Shown piece by piece: positions 1 through 6,018 of a stretch of DNA of 6,018 bases. Under the pieces are notes generated by a model, which saw nothing but the letters and a program-made list of their open reading frames with translations, searched no databases and was not told where the DNA came from. The stretch comes from Acidiferrobacteraceae bacterium (lineage in GTDB: Bacteria > Pseudomonadota > Gammaproteobacteria > Arenicellales > UBA868). The stretch lies in the NCBI GenBank assembly GCA_002713825.1, contig PAUU01000008.1, forward strand, positions 789 through 6,806, given 5' to 3'. Numbering within the stretch: the stretch's first letter is position 1; the number at the start of each line of letters is the position of its first letter. Made by a program: the position numbers and the translations under genes.

Positions 1-1254
1 TATCAGGAAGTTCTTCCTTATTTCAGAAAATCTGAAACCTATCACGGGCCACCCAGCGCCCTTCGGGGCAGCGACGGGCCACTCAGTGTTTTCAAAACGA
101 CGCCCGTCAATCCGTTAGATGTTGCATTTATAGAATCCGGAGTAGAAGCGGGATTTGGATTGTCAGAAGATTTCAATGGCGTTTCCCAGGAAGGTTTCGG
201 CTCTTACGATCATAGTATCGATAGTGGTGAGCGAGTCAGCGCCGCAACAGCCTATCTCTATCCCGCACAAGGCCGATCTAATCTCACGGTCATATCAAAA
301 GCGAGAGCGCAGAAGATCCGGATTGAAGCTGGACGAGCGGTCGCGGTGGACTATCAGGAAAACTTTCAAAGCCACCGGGCTTTTGCGGACGCTGAAGTAA
401 TCATATCTGCGGGCGCAATCTGGACCCCTCATCTGCTGCAGAGGTCAGGTGTTGGTCATGCTGACAGACTGCGCGAGGCCGAAGTGGAGTCCAATCATCA
501 TCTACCGGCCGTCGGCCATGGTCTTCAGAATCATATTGATGTTGTGCTCCAATACGCGTGTAAGGAGCCAGTCAGTATTCTTAAGATGACGAAACCGTGG
601 AACCAGATTGCGCAAGGACTACGTTGGTTTCAGGGAGGCCGCGGTTATTACGGCACTTGCCCTTTCGTCGCAGGCGCCCTGTTTAAGAGCAGTGATGCCC
701 AGCCGTATCCTGATGTTCAGGTCATCTTCACTCCTTGCGCGACAGAGCCGGTCAGCCAGAAACCGAGGCGCTATCATGGTTTTCAAGCACATATCGGGCT
801 TCAGAAATATTCAACGAAGGGTCGAGTGCAGTTAAAGAGTTCGGATCCGAGCGTTGCCCCAGAAATTCGCTTCAACCTTTTCGAGGAACCAGACGATCAA
901 CAACGCTTGGTCTACGCGATCCGGCATATGGAGGAGGTGTTCCGCCAATCTGCGTTTAAAGCGTTTTGTGGGGAGAGATTGTTCCCGGGGCCTGATGTCC
1001 AGTCAGATGATGATCTCAAGGCGTGGTTGACGGTTTCCGCCGGGTGCGCTCACCACTCCTCAGCAAGTTGTCCAATGGGATCCCCTGACAAAGAGAGCAG
1101 TGTTGTAGATCCTGAATGCAGAGTCATTGGGCTCGAAGGCTTGCGCGTCGTTGATGCCTCAGTTATGCCAGCGATCGTCAACAGCAATACCCACGCAACT
1201 GTCGTGATGATCGCCGAAAAAGCCGCAGACATGATCATGGGGCGAGAGCCTTAA
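1..1254 (+). CDS. GMC-family FAD-dependent oxidoreductase, 5' end outside window
   Basis: The frame is open from the first base to a TAA at 1252-1254, giving 417 visible residues. GMC enzymes usually have about 530-560, so roughly 110-140 N-terminal residues, including the GxGxxG FAD-binding motif, lie to the left. Visible family landmarks (window codon numbers) are VLPYFRKSE at 4-12, DFNG followed by QEGFG at 57-67, the GMC signature 2 GAIWTPHLLQRSGVG at 138-152, and a C-terminal catalytic region with HHSSASCPMG at 351-360 and NTHATVVMIAEKAAD at 396-410. The putative catalytic pair is His352 and His398. The family oxidises alcohols or polyols with FAD; choline dehydrogenases are close relatives but usually have Asn at the second position, so choline is not the obvious substrate. 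The first in-frame candidate start, TTG at 160, lies inside conserved sequence and is not the true start. It converges with the VOC gene, so it probably belongs to a separate transcript from the genes after 1859. Family is certain, substrate unknown. Confidence 0.93.
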   Translation, partial: YQEVLPYFRKSETYHGPPSALRGSDGPLSVFKTTPVNPLDVAFIESGVEAGFGLSEDFNGVSQEGFGSYDHSIDSGERVSAATAYLYPAQGRSNLTVISKARAQKIRIEAGRAVAVDYQENFQSHRAFADAEVIISAGAIWTPHLLQRSGVGHADRLREAEVESNHHLPAVGHGLQNHIDVVLQYACKEPVSILKMTKPWNQIAQGLRWFQGGRGYYGTCPFVAGALFKSSDAQPYPDVQVIFTPCATEPVSQKPRRYHGFQAHIGLQKYSTKGRVQLKSSDPSVAPEIRFNLFEEPDDQQRLVYAIRHMEEVFRQSAFKAFCGERLFPGPDVQSDDDLKAWLTVSAGCAHHSSASCPMGSPDKESSVVDPECRVIGLEGLRVVDASVMPAIVNSNTHATVVMIAEKAADMIMGREP

Positions 1255-1312
1255 GCGGCTGCGGACTTCAGCCAGCCAAAATAAATGGCCCAGGTCATCA
1301 GTTCTCGAAGGG

Positions 1313-1684
1313 TTAGGAAGGCCTCTTCACGGCGCTGACCTCAAGCCGCCCGCCCTCTGGGTCATGAAAAAACACCTGGATGAGGTCGATCTCGGCCACT
1401 TCGTAAATCTCATATTGGATTTTTCTCGAATCCAGTTCTCGGATGACCCCTTCTATGTCGTCTGTACGAAAGGCAATATGATCTAGATGCTGGCGTGTTC
1501 CTCTCGCACCCGCTGAGGTGGTCGACAGATGGACGACAGGGTGTCCTGACCCGTCGTAGAGCCATTCCCCCGGTGGGCCAGAGAAAGAGGGGCGGTACCC
1601 AGGCGTGAGCTGCAATATGTCCTGATAGAACTGGCTCATATTTTCGAGGTCTGCCACATAGACATTGACGTGGTCGAGATTCAT
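1313..1684 (-). CDS. VOC superfamily (glyoxalase/bleomycin resistance/extradiol dioxygenase fold) protein
   Basis: This 123-residue protein has the two babbb-type modules of a single VOC domain, at about 1-55 and 65-118. It opens with the typical MNLDHVNVYV. Likely divalent-metal ligands are His5, His52 (VVHL), His69 (HLDHIAF) and Glu115 (GGRLEV near the C-terminus), with the usual HDPEGGRLEV ending. The family includes glyoxalase I, methylmalonyl-CoA epimerase, fosfomycin/bleomycin resistance proteins and extradiol dioxygenases; the sequence does not choose between them, and it probably acts in the cytoplasm on a small metabolite. A longer form starting with GTG at 1732 would add 16 residues (139 aa). 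The ATG at 1684 is preferred because the family alignment starts there and because a candidate extended -10 box overlaps the GTG; neither start has a clear Shine-Dalgarno. The gene ends convergent to the GMC gene and is divergent from the operon starting at 1859. Confidence 0.88.
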   Translation of the reverse strand: MNLDHVNVYVADLENMSQFYQDILQLTPGYRPSFSGPPGEWLYDGSGHPVVHLSTTSAGARGTRQHLDHIAFRTDDIEGVIRELDSRKIQYEIYEVAEIDLIQVFFHDPEGGRLEVSAVKRPS

Positions 1685-1722
1685 GCCACAAGCGCAACTT
1701 GGGTCAGCGGGCTCATTAGGCG

Positions 1723-1749
1723 ATAGTATCACTGCGCAGGAAAAGCCAA
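1723..1749 (-). promoter_or_regulatory. Candidate extended -10 promoter for the VOC gene
   Basis: On the minus strand, TGATACTAT (1731-1723) fits the extended -10 form TGn-TATAAT with one mismatch in the hexamer. A weak -35-like TTGGCT lies at 1749-1744 with a short 15-bp spacer, as extended -10 promoters tolerate. Transcription would start near 1715, giving a leader of about 30 nt before the ATG at 1684 and excluding the GTG at 1732. Read by eye only. Confidence 0.35.
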
Positions 1750-1790
1750 GAACGGCGGAAATTTTGATCCGGGACAGCGCTACCGGTTTC

Positions 1791-1823
1791 TTGCTAACCC
1801 GGCATTGCCCAGCAAAATATAAT
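1791..1823 (+). promoter_or_regulatory. Candidate promoter for the phzF-like operon
   Basis: A perfect -10 hexamer TATAAT lies at 1818-1823, about 35 bp before the ATG at 1859, which predicts a short leader of about 29 nt. The best upstream -35-like element, TTGCTA at 1791-1796, is 21 bp away, longer than the normal 16-18 bp, so the promoter may need an activator. An imperfect dyad (CCGGTT at 1783-1788, AACCCGG at 1796-1802) overlaps this -35 region and could bind a regulator. The -10 match is seen directly; its function is inferred. Confidence 0.4.
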
Positions 1824-1858
1824 CAGAGCAACTGTAACTCCCCAGGCCTTTTGCAGAC

Positions 1859-2776
1859 ATGACTGAGCATAATTTTGCAGTCTATAACGCGTTTTCCAGC
1901 TCGCCTTTTGGGGGTTGTGCGGCGGGAATCGTGGATCAGGCGGCCGATCTCAAAGACAGCGAGATGCTGAAGATCGCCCGGGAGGTGGGCGCGCCCGCTA
2001 CCTGCTTTATCACAGCAAATTCGGGAAAAATTATCAGGACCCGGTTTTTTTCTCCACTAACAGAGTATCCCATGTGCGGTCATGCGGCCATTGCTCTTGG
2101 CGCCTGGCTTCGGGACAACCAATTCGTGGCGTTCGATGAGTCGCGTATCGCGAGTATCCGATTGAAGACGCCGCATGCCTTTGCTGACATTAAGGTCCAA
2201 CAGAGCAGCGACGAAGATCTCGAGGTATTTTTGACCTTACCGCCAGCAGAGTTCACGCCGGCGTCTGTAAGCGATGATGAGATCGCGTCCGTTTTGGACA
2301 TCGATCCCCGCAAACTCGACAGCGATCTTGAGAGGGCATTAACGGTCACAGATTTCCGGACTTTGTTGGTACCGATGAAGCATCTGTTAGACCTGAAGTC
2401 AATCGTGCCGGACGCGAATAAGATCCGTGCATTTTGTAGCCAAACGAAGTTAGACACGATCTTTGTCTTTGCGCCAGGCCAAGGGGATTGGTCAAACGTA
2501 ATTCGATGTCGGGAATTTTGCCCCGCTATTGGATCTTTAGAGTCAGCCGCATCAGGAACCACAAATCGCTCAGTCAGTTGTTTTCTTTATCAAAGTGGCC
2601 GGCTTGCTTCCACGAACGAAGGGAGTCTGACGTTCTCGATTTCGCAGGGAGTGGAGATAGCTCGCCCGAGTCACATAACCAGCGTTGTTTCAATCTCGGC
2701 CGGCAATGTGTCTGGGGTCGATGTTGGTGGCCGAGTGACCCAGGTGGTGAATGGAAGCTTCCTCAGCCCCTTCTGA
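1859..2776 (+). CDS. PhzF-family isomerase/epimerase-like protein with altered active site
   Basis: The 305-residue length matches the PhzF family (about 260-300), which has the two-lobed diaminopimelate-epimerase fold. Lobe 1 shows VYNAFSSSPFGGCAAGIV (8-25), FFSPLTEYPMCGHAAIALGA (63-82) and the pocket His75. Lobe 2 shows REFCPAIG then ESAASGTTN (228-236), followed by QGVEIARPS (263-271) and a C-terminal VVNGSFLSPF. In PhzF itself the active-site residues are Glu45, His74, Asp208 and Ser213. Here the first is replaced (GAPATCF at 44-50 in place of the usual NLSETxF, giving Ala47), His75 is kept, Asp becomes Ser229 and Ser becomes Thr234. The usual GNP near the N-terminus is GGC (18-20). Phenazine synthesis is therefore not implied, and no other phz genes are present; an isomerase, epimerase or dehydratase role on another substrate is inferred. 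ATG at 1859 starts just before the conserved first strand; only a weak ribosome site is visible. It is the first gene of the likely operon. Confidence 0.88.
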   Translation: MTEHNFAVYNAFSSSPFGGCAAGIVDQAADLKDSEMLKIAREVGAPATCFITANSGKIIRTRFFSPLTEYPMCGHAAIALGAWLRDNQFVAFDESRIASIRLKTPHAFADIKVQQSSDEDLEVFLTLPPAEFTPASVSDDEIASVLDIDPRKLDSDLERALTVTDFRTLLVPMKHLLDLKSIVPDANKIRAFCSQTKLDTIFVFAPGQGDWSNVIRCREFCPAIGSLESAASGTTNRSVSCFLYQSGRLASTNEGSLTFSISQGVEIARPSHITSVVSISAGNVSGVDVGGRVTQVVNGSFLSPF

Positions 2777-2849
2777 TTGAGCGAATACCCTAGAGTTCAA
2801 GGTGAAGCTTCCGAATCCGTGGTCTCACACGAATGAACATTGAGCGAAT
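2753..2849 (+). repeat. Pair of ordered short direct repeats at the phzF-like/enolase junction
   Basis: GAAGCTTCC occurs at 2754-2762 and 2804-2812, and ATTGAGCGAAT occurs at 2776-2786 and 2839-2849, in the same order. The intervals between the two elements are 13 nt in the first copy and 26 nt in the second. The first GAAGCTTCC is part of the palindrome GGAAGCTTCC. The second ATTGAGCGAAT encodes residues 3-6 (IERI) of the enolase-family protein, and the first copy, in the same frame, also reads IERI before a TAG. This is seen directly; a remnant of local duplication or a paired regulatory site are the two readings. Confidence 0.5.
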
Positions 2850-3942
2850 TCACGTCTGGGACTGCGTCGCAAGGTTCAAGCAAGGGGTCTACACAAACTC
2901 GCGATGCCAAAAAAGTACCACCCGCAGCCGGGTCTTTCAGATTCTTGGTACGGGGGGCTGGAAGGGGTTTGGGGAAGTCGTCTTTCCCTTCGCATTGGCG
3001 CCATACCTTGAAGAGGAGTTAATTCAGGCAGAGGGGATCTTTTTTTCTGAGCTTATCGGGAAAAATGTCGACCATCTTATGGGTAGGGCAGAAGCGTTTC
3101 GAACTCAAGAGGCGCATTGGTCGAGTGTGGCTTTCGCGTTTGAAACAGCCTGGTACGATCTGCAGGGAAAGCAGCAAAACGCGACGATCTCCTCAATACT
3201 CCACGGTAAACGCAGCCACCGTGTGACTCCTTATATCTCGATATCAGTATCTGACCAACGGGAACTTCGAGAGCAGCTTAGGGCGAAGACGAAGTACGAA
3301 AAGATAATACAGCTGAAACTGACCAATCAGTCTTGGGCTGATGATTTGGCGTGGATTCATCAGATTCTCGATCATCACCCGCCAGTTGAGTTGCTGCTGG
3401 CCGACGCTAACGGAAAGTGGTCTGTCAGTGAGGCTTGCGGGATGATCTCACGTTTTCAGGACCCGAGGATAATCTGGGAGGAGCCCTGCGCAACGTATTC
3501 GGAAAATGCCCAAGTTGAACAGATGACGCGTCAGAGGGTCATGGCAGATCAGTGCGTGGGAAGTATGGGGATTGCCGAGCAAGCGGTTAGGGAGAAGGCA
3601 GTCAGTGCGATTACGATAAAGCCGGCTTACTTGGGCGGGTTGAGTACTTCGCGGTATCTTTTGGATCGCTGTGCCGAGCGTGGTGTCAGGGTGCGTGTTG
3701 ATGGACCGTGGTGTGGAGGCATAGGAGCCGCTGCGGTATTGCATCTTGCGGCAGGTGTTGAGTCAGAGTTGTTGATTGCATCCTGTAATTTGCAGGCGCC
3801 GTTGGAGACCTTGGCAATGCCGGGAGGAGTGGTTGAATTCCCAGATGGCAAACTTTCCCCTCCAGAGGGACCGGGGCTTGGCCTCAAGGACGAGTCTCTT
3901 GACGAAAGGTTTGGCGTACCGCAAGCCATATACTCAACATGA
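2833..3942 (+). CDS. Enolase superfamily protein, mandelate racemase/muconate lactonizing enzyme type
   Basis: The 369 residues match the usual 360-390 of this superfamily. An N-terminal capping domain (about 1-125, with GFGEVVFP at 45-52) precedes a TIM barrel. Likely Mg ligands are Asp191 (LLADANGKW), Glu216 (IIWEEP) and Asp239 (VMADQ). Lys263 (TIKPAYLGGLSTSR) sits at the second catalytic base position of the MLE subgroup. The first base motif, normally K-x-K at the end of barrel strand 2, reads Q160-L-K162, so only the inner lysine remains. Family members abstract the proton alpha to a carboxylate to form an enolate; outcomes include racemisation, epimerisation, dehydration and cycloisomerisation. 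The segment VDGPWCGGIGAAAVLHLAAG (289-308) occupies the strand-8 region where many MLE enzymes carry a conserved Glu. ATG at 2833 begins the conserved first strand; no strong ribosome site is seen. It lies 56 bp after the PhzF-like gene. Family firm, reaction unknown. Confidence 0.9.
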   Translation: MNIERIHVWDCVARFKQGVYTNSRCQKSTTRSRVFQILGTGGWKGFGEVVFPFALAPYLEEELIQAEGIFFSELIGKNVDHLMGRAEAFRTQEAHWSSVAFAFETAWYDLQGKQQNATISSILHGKRSHRVTPYISISVSDQRELREQLRAKTKYEKIIQLKLTNQSWADDLAWIHQILDHHPPVELLLADANGKWSVSEACGMISRFQDPRIIWEEPCATYSENAQVEQMTRQRVMADQCVGSMGIAEQAVREKAVSAITIKPAYLGGLSTSRYLLDRCAERGVRVRVDGPWCGGIGAAAVLHLAAGVESELLIASCNLQAPLETLAMPGGVVEFPDGKLSPPEGPGLGLKDESLDERFGVPQAIYST

Positions 3943-4025
3943 TCAGCGCTAGTGGAGAGGGGATTGGCGAAAAGTGATTGAGCACCCCATCAGTTGACTA
4001 ACTCAGTAAACGGAATCGAGCAGAC

Positions 4026-4814
4026 ATGAGATTTAAGAATCAGATCGCACTGGTTACAGGCGGAGGCGGAGGAATTGGATCAGCGACGGTGGAGCGCCTT
4101 GCTTCCGAGGGCGCGACGGTCTACCTGATGGATAAAGACCCGGACCATGTCAGCCAGACTCGGGATGCTCTCAATGCCAAAGGACTATCCGTAAAGCAGT
4201 TCGTTGGCGATGTAACGGATTTAGCAGATCTCGAGAGTGTGTACGGACAAGTATTGACAGAAAACGGCGGTGTTGACATTGTTATCAATGTCGCAGGAGG
4301 GAGCCGCGCTGGATATGTCACCGTACTTGCACCAGACGACTGGGATGAACTTTATGCCTTGAATCTCAAGAGCACGATCAATAGTTGCCGGCTAGGCGTC
4401 GAGCAGATGATGGAAAAAGGCAAAGGGAGCATTGTCAATATGTCCTCGATTTCCGGATTGCGGGGCGACCCTGGATGGGCGGCCTACAACGCGCAAAAGG
4501 CGGCAATCATCAACTTTACGGAATGCCTTGCCTGGGAGGTCGGCACGCTTGGGATCCGTGTGAATGCAGTGTGTCCGGGGCCGATTGCTTCCAAGCGAAT
4601 GATTAGCACGCTACCGGCCGATGGCGGCTTTCAGGACGCTTATGACCAGGCGTGCGCTATCGGACGCATGGGTCAGCCAGAGGAAGTTGCATCAAGTATT
4701 GCGTTTCTGGCATCCGACGATGCCTCGTTCGTGGCTGGAGCCCACCTTGTCGTGGATGGCGGCCTGACTGCGCGTACGGGCCAGCCAATCGTTCCTCCGA
4801 CAGGCGAAAATTAG
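4026..4814 (+). CDS. Short-chain dehydrogenase/reductase (classical SDR)
   Basis: This 262-residue classical SDR probably acts in the cytoplasm as an NAD(H)-dependent alcohol dehydrogenase or ketoreductase. The cofactor motif TGGGGGIG is at 11-18, and Asp36 at the end of the second strand (YLMDKD) favours NAD over NADP. GDV is at 61-63, and NVAG at 88-91 replaces the usual NNAG. The catalytic residues are Asn113, Ser141, Tyr154 and Lys158 (YNAQK), followed by PGPI at 184-187 and the C-terminal FLASDDASFVAGAHLVVDGG. The tail after VDGG (TARTGQPIVPPTGEN) is a little longer than typical. A weak GAG ribosome site lies 5 nt before the ATG. It sits 83 bp after the enolase gene and 26 bp before the GGT-family gene, as in one operon. 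It would suit oxidation or reduction of a hydroxyl group in the same pathway; the substrate is not determinable from motifs. Confidence 0.95.
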   Translation: MRFKNQIALVTGGGGGIGSATVERLASEGATVYLMDKDPDHVSQTRDALNAKGLSVKQFVGDVTDLADLESVYGQVLTENGGVDIVINVAGGSRAGYVTVLAPDDWDELYALNLKSTINSCRLGVEQMMEKGKGSIVNMSSISGLRGDPGWAAYNAQKAAIINFTECLAWEVGTLGIRVNAVCPGPIASKRMISTLPADGGFQDAYDQACAIGRMGQPEEVASSIAFLASDDASFVAGAHLVVDGGLTARTGQPIVPPTGEN

Positions 4815-4840
4815 ACGCAAGGGGTCAATTCCTGGAAGCC

Positions 4841-6018
4841 ATGAGTCCCGCTCCCTATCGCGATCGCGCTGTCGGCACGCGTCATATGGTGTCTTCAGGG
4901 CATCACCTCGCCACCACGACGGCATTTCAAATACTGGAAGCCGGCGGTAATGCGATTGATGCGGGAGTGGCGGGGAGTCTGGTGCTGAGCGTCGTGCAAA
5001 GCGACTTCGTGGGCTTCGGGGGTGTGGCGCCTATCATGATCAAGCTCGCGAATGGTGATCCGGTGGTGACGATCACCGGGCTGGGCGCATGGCCGAAACG
5101 TGCCTCTCTGGAGAACCTGAATCAGGAGCGCCAAGGCGCCATTCCCGAGGGATTGCTGAGAACTGTCGTGCCCGCGGCGCCAGATGCCTGGCTGACTTCT
5201 TTACGCCGTTGGGGCTCGATGTCATTTTCAGAAGTCAGTCGAGCGGCAATCCGGTTTGCGAAGGAAGGCTTTCCGGTTTCGGATTTTCTCAGCGCAATGC
5301 TGTCAAATTATGAAGATGATATTCGGCGTTGGCCGGAGAACGACCGAATTTATTTTTCGCAGGGAAGAGCGCCAAGGCCGGGCGAGTTTTTGCGCCAGGA
5401 AGATCTGGGTCGGACGATCCAGTACATGGTCGATCAAGAAGACGCTGCCATCAATTCCGGTCGGGAGCAGGCGTTGTTAGCCGCAAGAGAGGCCTTTTAT
5501 CGTGGAGATATCGCAGCCACGATGACGAAATACCACCGTGATAATAGCGGATGGTTGCGAGAAGATGATTTGGCAGGGTTCGCAGTCGAGGTATTACCGG
5601 CGGTGGTCTCCGCTTATAAAGACGTTGAGGTTTATACCTGCGGCCCCTGGAGTCAGGGGCCTGTTCTGGCGCAATCGCTACGACTGGTTGATGGGCTTGG
5701 TATTGACGGCTATCCCCATAATTCGTCGGACTATATTCACTTATTGGCGGAGGCGCTCAAACTTAGTTTCAGCGACAGGCATCACTATGTGGGCGATCCC
5801 AATTTCGTCGATGTGCCCATCGAGCAACTTCTTTCAGAGGATTATCTTTGCGCCCGCAGAAAACTCATCGCGCTTGAGAAGGCAATTCCGGGTATGCCGC
5901 CTCCAGGCGCTATCTCAGGCTATGGAGCGCATACCGTTGTTCCAGTCGACGCGTCACAGGGAAAATTCAGGGACTCGACGCAGATCGACACCTCATATAT
6001 CTGTGTCGTTGATGAAGC
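4841..6018 (+). CDS. Gamma-glutamyltransferase-family Ntn-hydrolase, 3' end outside window
   Basis: The frame is open from ATG 4841 to the right edge, giving 392 complete codons. Family landmarks are MVSSGHHLA (16-24), GGNAIDAGVA (35-44), VVPAAPDAWL (109-118), PGEFLRQEDLGRTI (180-193), FYRGDIAATM (219-228), LREDDLAGF (239-247), CGPWSQGPVLAQSL (267-280), HLLAEALKLSFSDRHHYVGD (300-319) and VPIEQLLSEDY (325-335). These proteins are precursors that cut themselves before a Thr, which then becomes the N-terminal nucleophile of the small subunit. Here that is Thr384 in DTSYICVVDE, where most GGTs read TTHxSVVD. The large subunit is thus complete and the small subunit (normally about 180-200 residues) is cut off after about 9 residues. 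No signal peptide is seen, unlike periplasmic E. coli GGT, so a cytoplasmic amide hydrolase or acylase role is possible. The ribosome site is ambiguous (GGAAG at 4834-4838 is very close to the ATG). It is the last visible gene of the likely operon. Confidence 0.9.
   Translation, partial: MSPAPYRDRAVGTRHMVSSGHHLATTTAFQILEAGGNAIDAGVAGSLVLSVVQSDFVGFGGVAPIMIKLANGDPVVTITGLGAWPKRASLENLNQERQGAIPEGLLRTVVPAAPDAWLTSLRRWGSMSFSEVSRAAIRFAKEGFPVSDFLSAMLSNYEDDIRRWPENDRIYFSQGRAPRPGEFLRQEDLGRTIQYMVDQEDAAINSGREQALLAAREAFYRGDIAATMTKYHRDNSGWLREDDLAGFAVEVLPAVVSAYKDVEVYTCGPWSQGPVLAQSLRLVDGLGIDGYPHNSSDYIHLLAEALKLSFSDRHHYVGDPNFVDVPIEQLLSEDYLCARRKLIALEKAIPGMPPPGAISGYGAHTVVPVDASQGKFRDSTQIDTSYICVVDE

Noticed and set aside
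44..81. Repeated ACGGGCCAC (44-52 and 73-81) near the left edge
   Set aside because: It lies inside the conserved GMC coding region, where both copies encode similar Gly-Pro motifs.
1257..1273. Hairpin GGCTG/CAGCC between the GMC and VOC genes as a terminator
   Set aside because: The stem is only 5 bp with a 7-nt loop and no T-run follows on either strand.
2080..2562. A 160-codon open frame on the minus strand opposite the phzF-like gene
   Set aside because: It lies wholly within a gene with clear family motifs, shows no recognisable domain, and is the expected antisense shadow.
1859..2776. Phenazine biosynthesis cluster
   Set aside because: Only a PhzF-fold protein is present, its key catalytic residues differ, and no other phz genes are in the window.
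3943..4025. Promoter or operator before the SDR gene (TTGACT at 3994-3999; AGTT/AACT dyad at 3992-4003)
   Set aside because: No acceptable -10 lies 16-18 bp downstream, and the dyad arms are only 4 bp.
4859..4868. Palindrome CGCGATCGCG containing the cyanobacterial HIP1 word GCGATCGC
   Set aside because: I noticed only this one copy by eye, inside coding sequence; HIP1 is meaningful only when highly repeated.

Overview
The window holds six protein-coding genes packed as in a bacterial chromosome: no introns, short gaps, ATG starts, moderate GC. Nothing in it names a genus. The families (GMC oxidoreductase, single-domain VOC protein, PhzF-fold isomerase, muconate-lactonizing-type enolase, SDR, gamma-glutamyltransferase family) are typical of catabolic accessory regions in Proteobacteria, so a heterotrophic proteobacterium is the best inference. 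No RNA gene, transposase, CRISPR array or phage gene was seen.

Layout. Positions 1-1254 (+) hold the C-terminal three quarters of a GMC flavoprotein, cut by the window edge. It converges on a small VOC (glyoxalase/dioxygenase-fold) gene, 1684-1313 (-). The gap of about 174 bp upstream of that gene is divergent and carries candidate promoters for both directions. From 1859 onward all genes run on the plus strand: a PhzF-family protein (1859-2776), an MR/MLE enolase-superfamily protein (2833-3942), an SDR (4026-4814) and a gamma-glutamyltransferase-family Ntn-hydrolase (4841 to beyond the right edge). Gaps of 56, 83 and 26 bp with no convincing terminator suggest one operon of at least four genes.

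How the genes may work together. All six encode enzymes that modify small molecules; no transporter, regulator or biosynthetic assembly-line gene is visible. A plausible reading is a degradation pathway for an uncommon hydroxylated or amide-bearing compound. The GMC protein and SDR would oxidise alcohols, the enolase-superfamily and PhzF proteins would abstract or move protons (epimerise, isomerise, dehydrate or cycloisomerise), and the Ntn-hydrolase would cleave or transfer an amide. The substrate cannot be read from the sequence.

The most interesting points are departures from textbook active sites. The PhzF homologue lacks the usual catalytic Glu and the Asp of the EDPATGS motif. The enolase homologue has Q-x-K in place of K-x-K. 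The GGT homologue keeps its nucleophilic Thr in an altered context and has no signal peptide. A small ordered repeat at the phzF-like/enolase junction looks like a remnant of a local duplication.
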